A stretch of 22,920 nucleotides of DNA, taken from positions 1-22,920 of the forward strand of contig CAZKBZ010000041.1 in NCBI GenBank assembly GCA_964551175.1, read 5' to 3'. The notes under the pieces were generated by a model. The model was not told the DNA's origin. It worked only from the letters and a program-made list of their open reading frames with translations, and ran no database searches. This stretch comes from Desulfobulbus_C sp964551175 (GTDB lineage: Bacteria; Desulfobacterota; Desulfobulbia; Desulfobulbales; Desulfobulbaceae). A program made the translations under genes and the position numbers. Below are positions 7,983 to 15,242 of the stretch, piece by piece (within the stretch, counting starts at the first letter, position 1; the number at the start of each line of letters is the position of its first letter).

Positions 7983-8960
7983 GTGAAGAAAAAATTTCTG
8001 GGTGCTCTTGTCGGAAGTGTTGCCTGTGCAATGTTTGTTTTCGGATCACCTGGCGATGCCACTGCCAAAAAAGAGAGAATAATCTTTGGTGGCGGACCGG
8101 CCGGTGGAACATTCCAGGTTGTAGCCAATGCCATCCAGGTATACAAGCCGGTCAAAGAGGCAGCCGACTATACCGTCAAGGCCCAGTCTTCCGCCGGTTC
8201 AGTTGAGAACCTGCGTAAAACCGATGCCGGCAAACAGCAGATGAGTGTTGTTTATTCCGGTCATGTATGGCTTGGCCGTGAAGGCAAGATGAAAAATGAT
8301 CCCAAAAAATATGAGAATGTGATGGCAGTAGCCTGGCTTTACGGTGCTCCGGCCCAGCTGGTTGTCCGGGCCGATTCAGGTATCAAGTCGACCAAGGACC
8401 TTATCGGCAAGAAAGTCGGCGTCGGCAATGCCGGTTCAGGCGCCTTTGCCAACTGTGAGCTCTTTTTCAGTCATCTCGGCATCTGGGATAAAATTGAACG
8501 GAATGCCATGGGCTATAACGATGCTGCAGCAGCATTCGGTAACAATCAGCTTGATGCCTTCTGGCTTTTTACCGCTTTTCCGAGCGGAGCTGTTATCCAG
8601 GCTGCCCAGACCAACAAAATTGATCTGGTTGACCTGGGTGCCGATGCCGAAGCCTCAGGATTTTTCAAAGCATATCCTTACTTCGGCAAACTGGCAGTCC
8701 CAGCCGGAACCTACAAAGGTGTTGATCACGACACCCCGTCTTTCCAGGACAGCGCTCTCTGGGTAGCCAACAAGGACGTACCGGCGGACGTTGTTTATAA
8801 CCTGCTCAGCCTGATCTACACCGATGAGGGACTGGCCCACATGAAAGAGCAGAAAAAAACCTTCAAGGATATGAGCCTGGAAACCGGTGCAACAAATATC
8901 GTTACACCATTCCATCCCGGTGCTGAAAAATTCTGGAAAGAAAAAGGTATGCTGAAGTAG
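7983..8960 (+). CDS. TAXI-family TRAP transporter solute-binding protein
   Basis: Periplasmic substrate-binding component of a sodium-driven TRAP transporter, 325 residues. The signal peptide covers about 1-28 (MKKKFLGALVGS then hydrophobic, cleavage near DATA-KK). The mature protein opens with the TAXI signature GGGPAGGTFQVVANAI (about 36-51). Later come the family-typical SAGSVENLR (70-78) and IGKKVGVGNAGSGAF (about 141-155). TAXI proteins bind acidic ligands such as glutamate or 2-oxoglutarate. The ligand here is not determinable from sequence, but the upstream DctB-like sensor makes a di- or oxo-carboxylate plausible. Start GTG is set by an excellent AGGAGG. Followed by a terminator-like hairpin and then its permease. 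Confidence 0.92.
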   Translation: MKKKFLGALVGSVACAMFVFGSPGDATAKKERIIFGGGPAGGTFQVVANAIQVYKPVKEAADYTVKAQSSAGSVENLRKTDAGKQQMSVVYSGHVWLGREGKMKNDPKKYENVMAVAWLYGAPAQLVVRADSGIKSTKDLIGKKVGVGNAGSGAFANCELFFSHLGIWDKIERNAMGYNDAAAAFGNNQLDAFWLFTAFPSGAVIQAAQTNKIDLVDLGADAEASGFFKAYPYFGKLAVPAGTYKGVDHDTPSFQDSALWVANKDVPADVVYNLLSLIYTDEGLAHMKEQKKTFKDMSLETGATNIVTPFHPGAEKFWKEKGMLK

Positions 8961-9017
8961 ACCTGACAGCATAACGGGAAAATCCCTTTAACCTTTTTAT
9001 TAATCCTGCTGTACAAC

Positions 9018-9058
9018 AAAACCGGGTCTCATTACAACTTGATGAGTCCCGGTTTTTT
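9018..9058 (+). terminator. Terminator-like hairpin inside the TRAP operon
   Basis: Arms AAAACCGGGTCTCAT and ATGAGTCCCGGTTTTTT pair over about 15 bp with one mismatch and a short loop, followed by TTTTTTC. This is a textbook intrinsic terminator between the binding protein (ends 8960) and permease (starts 9094). It would attenuate read-through so that the soluble binding protein is made in excess of the permease. Confidence 0.8.
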
Positions 9059-9093
9059 CGTTGTTCTGCACAGATAACGGTAAAAAAACCAGT

Positions 9094-10956
9094 ATGCTTT
9101 ACGATAAACTACACCGATTCGAGCAGATTATCTTTGATGTGCTGGCAGTCTTCCTTGTTGTATTTTATTCCTATTCAGCCATTGTCCAACCGGCAGCCAC
9201 CCAGTATCATCGGGGCATCTATATCATCATCACCTATATCCTCGTCTTTTTGACCTACAAATCAAAAACCAAATGGTTGCGGGTTGTCGACTACCTGCTG
9301 ATACTGCTGTCCATCATCACTATCGGCTACTGGATGTACAACTTTGAGACAATCAACTACCGTGTCGGAGCAGAGACTCCCCTTGACATGGGTATAGCTA
9401 TCATCGGTGTGCTGATCGGTATAGAGCTGGCCAGGCGTGTTGTCGGCTTTGTCTTTGTCCTTATCGGCATAATCATGCTGCTCTACGGTGTGTACGGATC
9501 CTACATGCCTGATCTGATTGCCCATGGCGGTGAAACATTCCAGGGCGTCTGCACCTCTATATTCTACAAAAGCGACGGCGTATTCGGCATCATGGCCAAC
9601 GTTCTCGCCACCTATGTTATCCTGTTTGTTCTTTTCGGTGCCTTCCTTGAAAAATGCGGGGCCCAGAAATTCTTTATCGACTTCCCCCTGGCCGCGGTCG
9701 GTCACAAAGTAGGCGGACCCGGAAAGGTAGCCGTGGTTGCCAGCGGCCTGTTCGGTTCCATTTCCGGCAGTGCCATAGCCAACACTGTATCCACTGGGGC
9801 CTTCACCATTCCGATGATGAAAAAAGCCGGATTCAGGCCCCACGTTGCAGGTGGTATTGAACCGGCTGCTTCCATTGCCGGCATGTTCATGCCGCCTATC
9901 ATGGGGGCCGGTGGATTCATCATGGCTGAACTGACAGGCGTTCCCTATTCCAGAATCATGTTGGTTGCCATGTTTCCCGCCTTCATGTATGTCTTTTCAG
10001 TCTTCATGATGGTCCATTTTGAAGCCAAGATCCACAATATCAAGGGAGAGAAAAGCGAACACAGTGCCTGGCATATCCTGAGAAAAGAATGGTACTATAT
10101 CCTGCCCCTGGTACTTCTCACTATTCTGATGCTCACCGGTTATTCACCCGGCTTTTCGGCAATCATGGGTGTTGTCTCCTGCCTGTTCATCAGCTGGGTG
10201 CATAAAGACCTGCGCATGGATCTCACCATGGCACTCCTGGTCTGCGCCATCTTTATCGGAAACCTGTTGCATATCCCTGAAAAATTGAGTGTTATCCCCG
10301 GAATTCTGATTGCTCTGTTTATCTATATTCGCTTCAAGGATGATACCAGGGATAACTTCAGGCGTTTTGTCGAGGCAGCGCGTACAGGTACGGAGAGCAG
10401 CCTCAAAATCGGCGCAACCGTAGGGGTCATCGGTATAATCATCGGCGTGCTCACCTTCAGCGGCCTGGTACTGACCTTTGCTGATATCGTTATTGAGCTG
10501 GCCAACGGTAAACTGTGGCTGACCATACTCCTCATTGCCCTGGCCTCACTGGTTCTCGGCATGGGTGTGCCGGTTACGGCTGCGTACCTGATCACTGCCG
10601 TGGTTGCGGTTCCCGCCCTGACCCATCTCGGTGTTAATCCAATTGCAGCCCACATGATCGTGTACTGGCTGTCCCAGGATTCCAACATCACGCCTCCGGT
10701 GTGCATTGCCGCCTTTGCAGGCGCCACCATTGCCAAGGCCAACATGTGGAAGACCGCCTTTACCTCATTTAAATTCGCCAAGTTCCTCTACCTCGGCCCC
10801 TTTCTGTTCGGCTATGTTCCGGCTTTTTCCCTGGACGGATCTGCCATGGATATCGTCAAGGCCTTTATCTTCATTATCATTGGTACCTATGCTTACTCAT
10901 GGTTCCTCAGCGGCATCTGGTTTCATAAACTCCGGGGAAAACAGATGGCCCGTTAA
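9094..10956 (+). CDS. TRAP transporter permease, fused small and large subunits (4TM/12TM)
   Basis: Inner-membrane permease of 620 residues with DctQ-like and DctM-like parts fused, as usual for TAXI-type TRAP systems. The N-terminal third holds the small-subunit-like helices. The DctM-like part contains the conserved GGPGKVAVVASGLFGSISGS stretch (about 206-225), then IPMMKKAGF and MFMPPIMGAGGFIMAE (to about 275), and a C-terminal half with MGVPVTAAYLITAVVAVPAL. ATG at 9094 is preferred over the upstream TTG at 9061, because the latter lies at the base of the preceding terminator hairpin. No strong Shine-Dalgarno precedes either. It works with the upstream binding protein; transport is expected to be sodium-coupled and directed inward. 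Gene ends 105 nt before a convergent malic enzyme gene. Confidence 0.92.
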   Translation: MLYDKLHRFEQIIFDVLAVFLVVFYSYSAIVQPAATQYHRGIYIIITYILVFLTYKSKTKWLRVVDYLLILLSIITIGYWMYNFETINYRVGAETPLDMGIAIIGVLIGIELARRVVGFVFVLIGIIMLLYGVYGSYMPDLIAHGGETFQGVCTSIFYKSDGVFGIMANVLATYVILFVLFGAFLEKCGAQKFFIDFPLAAVGHKVGGPGKVAVVASGLFGSISGSAIANTVSTGAFTIPMMKKAGFRPHVAGGIEPAASIAGMFMPPIMGAGGFIMAELTGVPYSRIMLVAMFPAFMYVFSVFMMVHFEAKIHNIKGEKSEHSAWHILRKEWYYILPLVLLTILMLTGYSPGFSAIMGVVSCLFISWVHKDLRMDLTMALLVCAIFIGNLLHIPEKLSVIPGILIALFIYIRFKDDTRDNFRRFVEAARTGTESSLKIGATVGVIGIIIGVLTFSGLVLTFADIVIELANGKLWLTILLIALASLVLGMGVPVTAAYLITAVVAVPALTHLGVNPIAAHMIVYWLSQDSNITPPVCIAAFAGATIAKANMWKTAFTSFKFAKFLYLGPFLFGYVPAFSLDGSAMDIVKAFIFIIIGTYAYSWFLSGIWFHKLRGKQMAR

Positions 10957-10983
10957 ACCGGCTGTAATGCGATAGATAATCCA

Positions 10984-11037
10984 GGAAGAGAAAACGGAAA
11001 AGAGCAATATGTACCCTCTTTTCCGTTTTCCTCTTCC
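10984..11037. terminator. Bidirectional terminator between convergent TRAP permease and malic enzyme genes
   Basis: A nearly perfect 21-bp stem (GGAAGAGAAAACGGAAAAGAG with its complement, interrupted by one bulged C) encloses about 10 nt. The arms are purine-rich on one side and pyrimidine-rich on the other, so T-rich sequence follows the stem in the plus direction and A/T-rich sequence lies on the other side. Position between two converging genes fits termination in both directions. Confidence 0.75.
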
Positions 11038-11061
11038 CCTTTCCGTTTGATTTCCACTCTT

Positions 11062-12798
11062 CTACATTGCCACCAGCGGCAGGTAATGCGGCTGCCAGCG
11101 CATCCTGCGAATCAGCTCCAGCAGCCGAACCGGATCATCTTCATGCTGAAAGCTTGAAAAGGCGCAGCGCCGGCTCACACCGTTTCTGATGGCTGACTCT
11201 CCCACGGCCAGCGCTACCTTCAGGCTCACATCAGCCAGTTCAGTCACCGGAGGCAGCAGCGTACCCCGGGCCATGGCCTCTTTGCTGACACAGGACGATA
11301 CTGCTTTAGCTGCAGCAGTAAAAAATTCCGGTACCACTTCACGGGCACCGGAGGCCAGGGTACCAAGACCGACACCTGGAAAGACAAAAACATTGTTGGC
11401 CTGACCGATCCGGTATGAAGTTCCTTTATACACAACATCCGGAAACGGCGAACCGGTTCCCACCAGAGCCCCTCCCTGTGTCCAGTTGTACAGATCTGCC
11501 GGTACAGCCTCGGCATGGTCCGTAGGATTGGATAACGGCATGATAACCGGACGGTCTGTATGGTCAAGCACACCGTTGACAACATTACGGTTAAAGCAGC
11601 CTGCCTGGCCGGAAGTTCCGATGAGTACGGTAATACCAGCCTTTTTTACCACCTGCTCAAGCTGCAGATCTTTTTCATCTGTAAGCCATGCAAGCGAAGC
11701 CGGATCATGGGCAAATTTCTGCTTATAGGGCAGCAGGTCACGGTCCGAGGTGATAAGTCCTCTGGAATCCAGGGTAAATATTCTGGCCTGCGCTTCTGCA
11801 CTGCTCATGCCTTCTTCACAGAGCGCCGTCCTGATCTGTTCGGCAATCCCTATGCCGCCTGCCCCGGCTCCATGGATCAGGAATACCTGATCGGACAGTT
11901 TTTCCTGCTTGATCTTCATGGCAGTAAAAATACCCGCAAGTGCTACCGCACCGGTGCCCTGGATATCATCATTAAACGAGATCAGGTCATGCAGATAGGT
12001 ATCGCGAATGGCAAAGGCATTCTGCTTGGAAAAATCTTCCCACTGGCACAGGGCATGGGGGAAAACATTGCGGAATGCTCTGGCAAAACGCTGGATAAAA
12101 TCAATATACTCATCCCCGGTAATCCGTTTGTGCCTCCAGCCCAGGTACTCATCATCATTGAGCAGGGCCTCATTATTTGTGCCCACATCCAGCGATATGG
12201 GCAGACAATGCCAGGGTGCTATGCCCGCACCCTGGGTGTACAGCATCAACTTGCCCACACAGATGGCGATACCGCCTGCTCCCTGGTCGCCGATACCCAG
12301 GATACCCTGGTTATCCGTGACAACCGCCACCCTGATGTCACGCTGCTGGAAACGACGAAGTACGTTTTCAGCATGTTCAATATTGCCGGGATAAAAATGC
12401 AGCCCGTTGGCAGAACGGAACATGGACGAGTAATTCTGGCAGGCCAGTCCCACCGTAGGGGTATAGATAATGGACATGTAACGGCCGATATCACTTTTGA
12501 TCAGGGCATGGGCCAGGGTCACGTTCCGGTCAAACAGGGAACGGATATAGATAAATCGCTCAATATCGGAATCTTTTGCTTCAACCTTGGCCCGGCTGTT
12601 GTTTACCTGCTCCTCCAGGCTGCGCGCGGAGGGCGGCAGCATGGCAGTCAGCCCCAACCGCAACCGTTCCTCCCGGCTGAATCCGGTTCCCTTGTTGATA
12701 AACGCATTCCCGTACAGCTCTGAGCCACTTGCATAAACATAGATTTCACGGGTATTGCCATACTCGTCATATTTGAACACAGCGGAATTTTCAGACAT
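11062..12798 (-). CDS. NAD-type malic enzyme (oxaloacetate-decarboxylating malate dehydrogenase)
   Basis: Cytoplasmic enzyme converting malate to pyruvate and CO2 with NAD(P) reduction, 578 residues, the size of the SfcA/MaeA-type large malic enzymes. Visible motifs: YTPTVG (112-117) in the active-site region, ILGIGDQGAGGIAI (166-179), QWEDF (252-256), FNDDIQGTG (275-283, metal and substrate site) and the dinucleotide-binding HGAGAGGIGIAEQI (309-322). The start at 12798 has GGGAG 7 nt upstream. An in-frame ATG 36 nt further up lies within the 55-bp sequence duplicated around the assembly gap and is less likely. Its upstream region is the gap-flanking repeat, so promoter context as shown is distorted. 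Placement beside a carboxylate sensor and TRAP importer suggests a role in C4-dicarboxylate use. Cofactor choice (NAD or NADP) cannot be settled by eye. Confidence 0.92.
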   Translation of the reverse strand: MSENSAVFKYDEYGNTREIYVYASGSELYGNAFINKGTGFSREERLRLGLTAMLPPSARSLEEQVNNSRAKVEAKDSDIERFIYIRSLFDRNVTLAHALIKSDIGRYMSIIYTPTVGLACQNYSSMFRSANGLHFYPGNIEHAENVLRRFQQRDIRVAVVTDNQGILGIGDQGAGGIAICVGKLMLYTQGAGIAPWHCLPISLDVGTNNEALLNDDEYLGWRHKRITGDEYIDFIQRFARAFRNVFPHALCQWEDFSKQNAFAIRDTYLHDLISFNDDIQGTGAVALAGIFTAMKIKQEKLSDQVFLIHGAGAGGIGIAEQIRTALCEEGMSSAEAQARIFTLDSRGLITSDRDLLPYKQKFAHDPASLAWLTDEKDLQLEQVVKKAGITVLIGTSGQAGCFNRNVVNGVLDHTDRPVIMPLSNPTDHAEAVPADLYNWTQGGALVGTGSPFPDVVYKGTSYRIGQANNVFVFPGVGLGTLASGAREVVPEFFTAAAKAVSSCVSKEAMARGTLLPPVTELADVSLKVALAVGESAIRNGVSRRCAFSSFQHEDDPVRLLELIRRMRWQPHYLPLVAM

Positions 12799-12851
12799 TT
12801 TTTTCTCCCGGCCACCCTTCCCGTTGACGGACATGGCCCATGATGGTTATA
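12797..12851. repeat. Left copy of the 55-bp duplication flanking the assembly gap
   Basis: Identical over all 55 bases to 12952-13006. It includes the ribosome binding site and first bases of the malic enzyme gene. Best read as the overlapping end of one contig, not as a biological duplication. Confidence 0.9.
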
Positions 12852-12951
12852 NNNNNNNNNNNNNNNNNNNNNNNNNNNNNNNNNNNNNNNNNNNNNNNNN
12901 NNNNNNNNNNNNNNNNNNNNNNNNNNNNNNNNNNNNNNNNNNNNNNNNNNN
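12852..12951. other. Assembly gap, exactly 100 N
   Basis: A run of exactly 100 unknown bases, the conventional placeholder for a gap of unknown size. Any reading frame crossing it is meaningless. The identical 55-bp flanks suggest that the true gap size is zero and the two flanks are the same bases. Confidence 0.98.
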
Positions 12952-13006
12952 ATTTTTTTCTCCCGGCCACCCTTCCCGTTGACGGACATGGCCCATGATG
13001 GTTATA
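12952..13006. repeat. Right copy of the 55-bp duplication flanking the assembly gap
   Basis: Exact copy of 12797-12851, offset by 155 bases. If the two copies are merged, the malic enzyme leader continues directly into 13007-13057, a short divergent region shared with the KamA-family gene. Confidence 0.9.
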
Positions 13007-13057
13007 CAACTCAATTGATTCAAATTCACCTATATCACCTATTGACATTATGAAGCA

Positions 13058-14110
13058 ATGACAAGCTGGCAGCAGGAAATAAAAAATTCCATTACCTCAA
13101 GCAGAGCCCTGTGCAGAGAACTGGATTGCAATGAAACTGATGTTGCTGCTGTTGCCGGACAGTACCCCTTTCGTATTCCTCCCTACTATCTTAAGCTGAT
13201 AAAAAAAGAAGGCGCACCGCTTTTCAGGCAGGCTGTACCGGACAAGCTGGAGCTGGTTGATCCGCAGGGGTTGATTGATCCCCTGGGAGAGGAGAATTTA
13301 AGCCCGGTCCCCAACCTGGTCCATAAATATCCGGACCGGGCACTCTTTCTGGTCTGCAGTGAATGCGCCATGTACTGCCGGTTCTGTACCCGCAAACGCA
13401 AGGTGGGCAAGGCTGAAATGGTGATAACGGACAGGACCATTGCAGCAGGTCTTGCTTACCTGCGTGCAACCCCTGCTATCCGGGAAGTACTCATTTCAGG
13501 AGGAGATCCGCTGCTTCTCTCTGACCAGCGCCTGGAGAATATTCTCAAACAGCTGAAAGAAATTAAAACCATTGAGGTTATCCGCATCGGCACCAGAATT
13601 CCCTGTACCCTGCCCATGCGGATCACGCCTGAACTTGTGGCAATGCTGAAAAAATATCATCCTCTCTACATCAACACCCATTTCAATCACCCGGCTGAAA
13701 TCACCGGACAGGCTGCCCGGGCCTGCACCATGCTTGCAGATGCAGGAATTCCCCTGGGTTGCCAGACCGTGCTCCTGCGCGGAGTGAATGATTCAGCGGA
13801 AGTTATCAGGGAGTTGATGTGCAGGCTGCTGCAGATACGTGTCAAACCTTACTATCTCTTTCAGGCGGACCTGACCCGCGGCACAGGTCATTTCCGGACC
13901 TCTGTCAGCACCGGACTTAAGATTATGAAAAGATTGATCGGCTCGGTCTCCGGCATGGCCGTTCCCACCTACGCCCTGGACGCTCCCGGCGGCAGAGGTA
14001 AAATACCGCTGACTCCGGACTACATCAGTTCGCTGGACGACAACACTCTGGAATTTATCAACTACCAGGGGCTCCCCTGCTCGTATCCGAATAGGGTACA
14101 GGGTCGATAA
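13058..14110 (+). CDS. KamA-family radical SAM protein (lysine 2,3-aminomutase-like)
   Basis: Predicted radical SAM, PLP-dependent enzyme, 350 residues. The iron-sulfur motif is C103-x3-C107-x2-C110 in SECAMYCRFCTRKRK. PLP would attach to Lys315 in DAPGGRGKIPL. Asp271 (FQADLTRGTGHFRT) and Asp308 match the pair that in lysine 2,3-aminomutase holds the substrate side-chain amine, which argues for lysine or a lysyl group rather than glutamate. The protein is much shorter than clostridial lysine aminomutase and lacks its zinc-binding C-terminus. Its size is close to EpmB (EF-P lysylation), but the TRKRKVG segment looks more like stand-alone KamA homologues. No beta-lysine acetyltransferase or EF-P genes are nearby. 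Start ATG has only a weak upstream site. It is divergent from the malic enzyme gene and the only plus-strand gene in its surroundings. Confidence 0.88.
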   Translation: MTSWQQEIKNSITSSRALCRELDCNETDVAAVAGQYPFRIPPYYLKLIKKEGAPLFRQAVPDKLELVDPQGLIDPLGEENLSPVPNLVHKYPDRALFLVCSECAMYCRFCTRKRKVGKAEMVITDRTIAAGLAYLRATPAIREVLISGGDPLLLSDQRLENILKQLKEIKTIEVIRIGTRIPCTLPMRITPELVAMLKKYHPLYINTHFNHPAEITGQAARACTMLADAGIPLGCQTVLLRGVNDSAEVIRELMCRLLQIRVKPYYLFQADLTRGTGHFRTSVSTGLKIMKRLIGSVSGMAVPTYALDAPGGRGKIPLTPDYISSLDDNTLEFINYQGLPCSYPNRVQGR

Positions 14111-14168
14111 AGGTGCCCTCGAATGAAAATTCAAGCCCCGTGTGGTGTCCACCATAAACCGCAGAGCG

Positions 14169-15242
14169 TCAGTCTTCACTGTTCAGGACTGCAATCTCAT
14201 GGAACTGGCGTTCAACTGTCTCAAAGGCGTTAAAAACAACCGGATCAAAATGGCTGCCGCACCCCTCTTTCATGATTTCTTTTGTCTCTTCATGGCTGAT
14301 GGCCTCTTTATAAGGCCTCTGTGTCGTCAGGGCATCATAGACATCTGCAATTGCCATGATCCTGCCGGCCAGGGGGATATTTTCACCTGATAATGCCCTT
14401 GGGTACCCTGTGCCGTCATATTTTTCATGATGACTGGAGACAATCTCCTTGGCACACTGCAGATAGGCAATCTGCTCCCCTGCCATCTGTTCCAGCTTGA
14501 TAATAACTTCCTCGCCATACAGTGTATGTTTTTTCATCTCCTCAAACTCTTCAGCGGTCAACCTGTCCTGTTTCAGCAATATCGAATCACGGATGGCAAC
14601 CTTGCCGATATCGTGGAGTGGTGCGGTTTTGTAGAGAAGAGTAATGTATTCAGGAGTCAGTATATCCGAAAATTTTTCCTGCTCGAATAGAGCTTCGGCA
14701 AGTGTTTTTACAAAGGCCCTGGTACGATGAATATGGCCGCCTGTTTCAGGATCCCTGTGCTCTGCCAGCTCACCCATGGCCACGATAATAATATCCTTGA
14801 GCAGCTCTGTCTCCCGGGTTCGCTGACGTACCTTTTTCTCAAGCTTTGTTCTGTAGTTATGAAGCTCCAGATGGTTGCGAACCCTGGAACGCAGTTCCGC
14901 ACCGTGAAAGGGCTTGGTTATATAATCAACTCCTCCGAGTTCAAATCCCCTGCTGATATCTTCCGGTTCTGTTCTTGCTGTCAGGAAAATAACCGGTATG
15001 GAGCGCAGATTAATATTCCTGCGAAGAGCCTGAATGGTCTCAAAACCGCTCATACCGGGCATCATCACATCCAGCAGGATAAGATCCGGAGGACGGTTCT
15101 GAATCCTTTCCAGTGCCATTTCACCTGAAGTGGCATAGGCAAATTCATACCCCAGGTTCTTTAAATGTGACAGGGCAATCTGGATATTCTCCGGCACATC
15201 ATCAACGATAAATACCAGTGGTTTATAAATTTCAAGCCTCAT
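14169..15242 (-). CDS. Response regulator with HD-GYP domain (predicted cyclic di-GMP phosphodiesterase)
   Basis: Two-domain cytoplasmic regulator, 357 residues. The receiver domain (about 9-125) has D14/D15, phospho-acceptor Asp58 (LLLDVMMPG), Thr88 and Lys110. A helical linker (125-150) leads to an HD-GYP domain (about 150-345) with the HD pair His210-Asp211 (LHDIGK), HHEKYDGTGYP (271-281) and the later DVYDALTTQRPY. Catalytic residues appear intact, so hydrolysis of cyclic di-GMP is expected from the family. The start codon overlaps the stop of the upstream hybrid kinase by 4 nt (ATGA), indicating translational coupling and a kinase-regulator pair. Alternative ligands are possible because some HD-GYP proteins act on other cyclic dinucleotides. 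Confidence 0.94.
   Translation of the reverse strand: MRLEIYKPLVFIVDDVPENIQIALSHLKNLGYEFAYATSGEMALERIQNRPPDLILLDVMMPGMSGFETIQALRRNINLRSIPVIFLTARTEPEDISRGFELGGVDYITKPFHGAELRSRVRNHLELHNYRTKLEKKVRQRTRETELLKDIIIVAMGELAEHRDPETGGHIHRTRAFVKTLAEALFEQEKFSDILTPEYITLLYKTAPLHDIGKVAIRDSILLKQDRLTAEEFEEMKKHTLYGEEVIIKLEQMAGEQIAYLQCAKEIVSSHHEKYDGTGYPRALSGENIPLAGRIMAIADVYDALTTQRPYKEAISHEETKEIMKEGCGSHFDPVVFNAFETVERQFHEIAVLNSED

Noticed and set aside
11560..12723. Long plus-strand open frame (387 codons) opposite malic enzyme
   Set aside because: It lies entirely antisense to a full-length, motif-complete malic enzyme, shows no family motifs, and has low-complexity composition typical of a shadow frame.
12648..13048. 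Several frames running through the N stretch
   Set aside because: They exist only because 100 Ns contain no stop codon; the duplicated flanks give the same N-terminal peptide twice.
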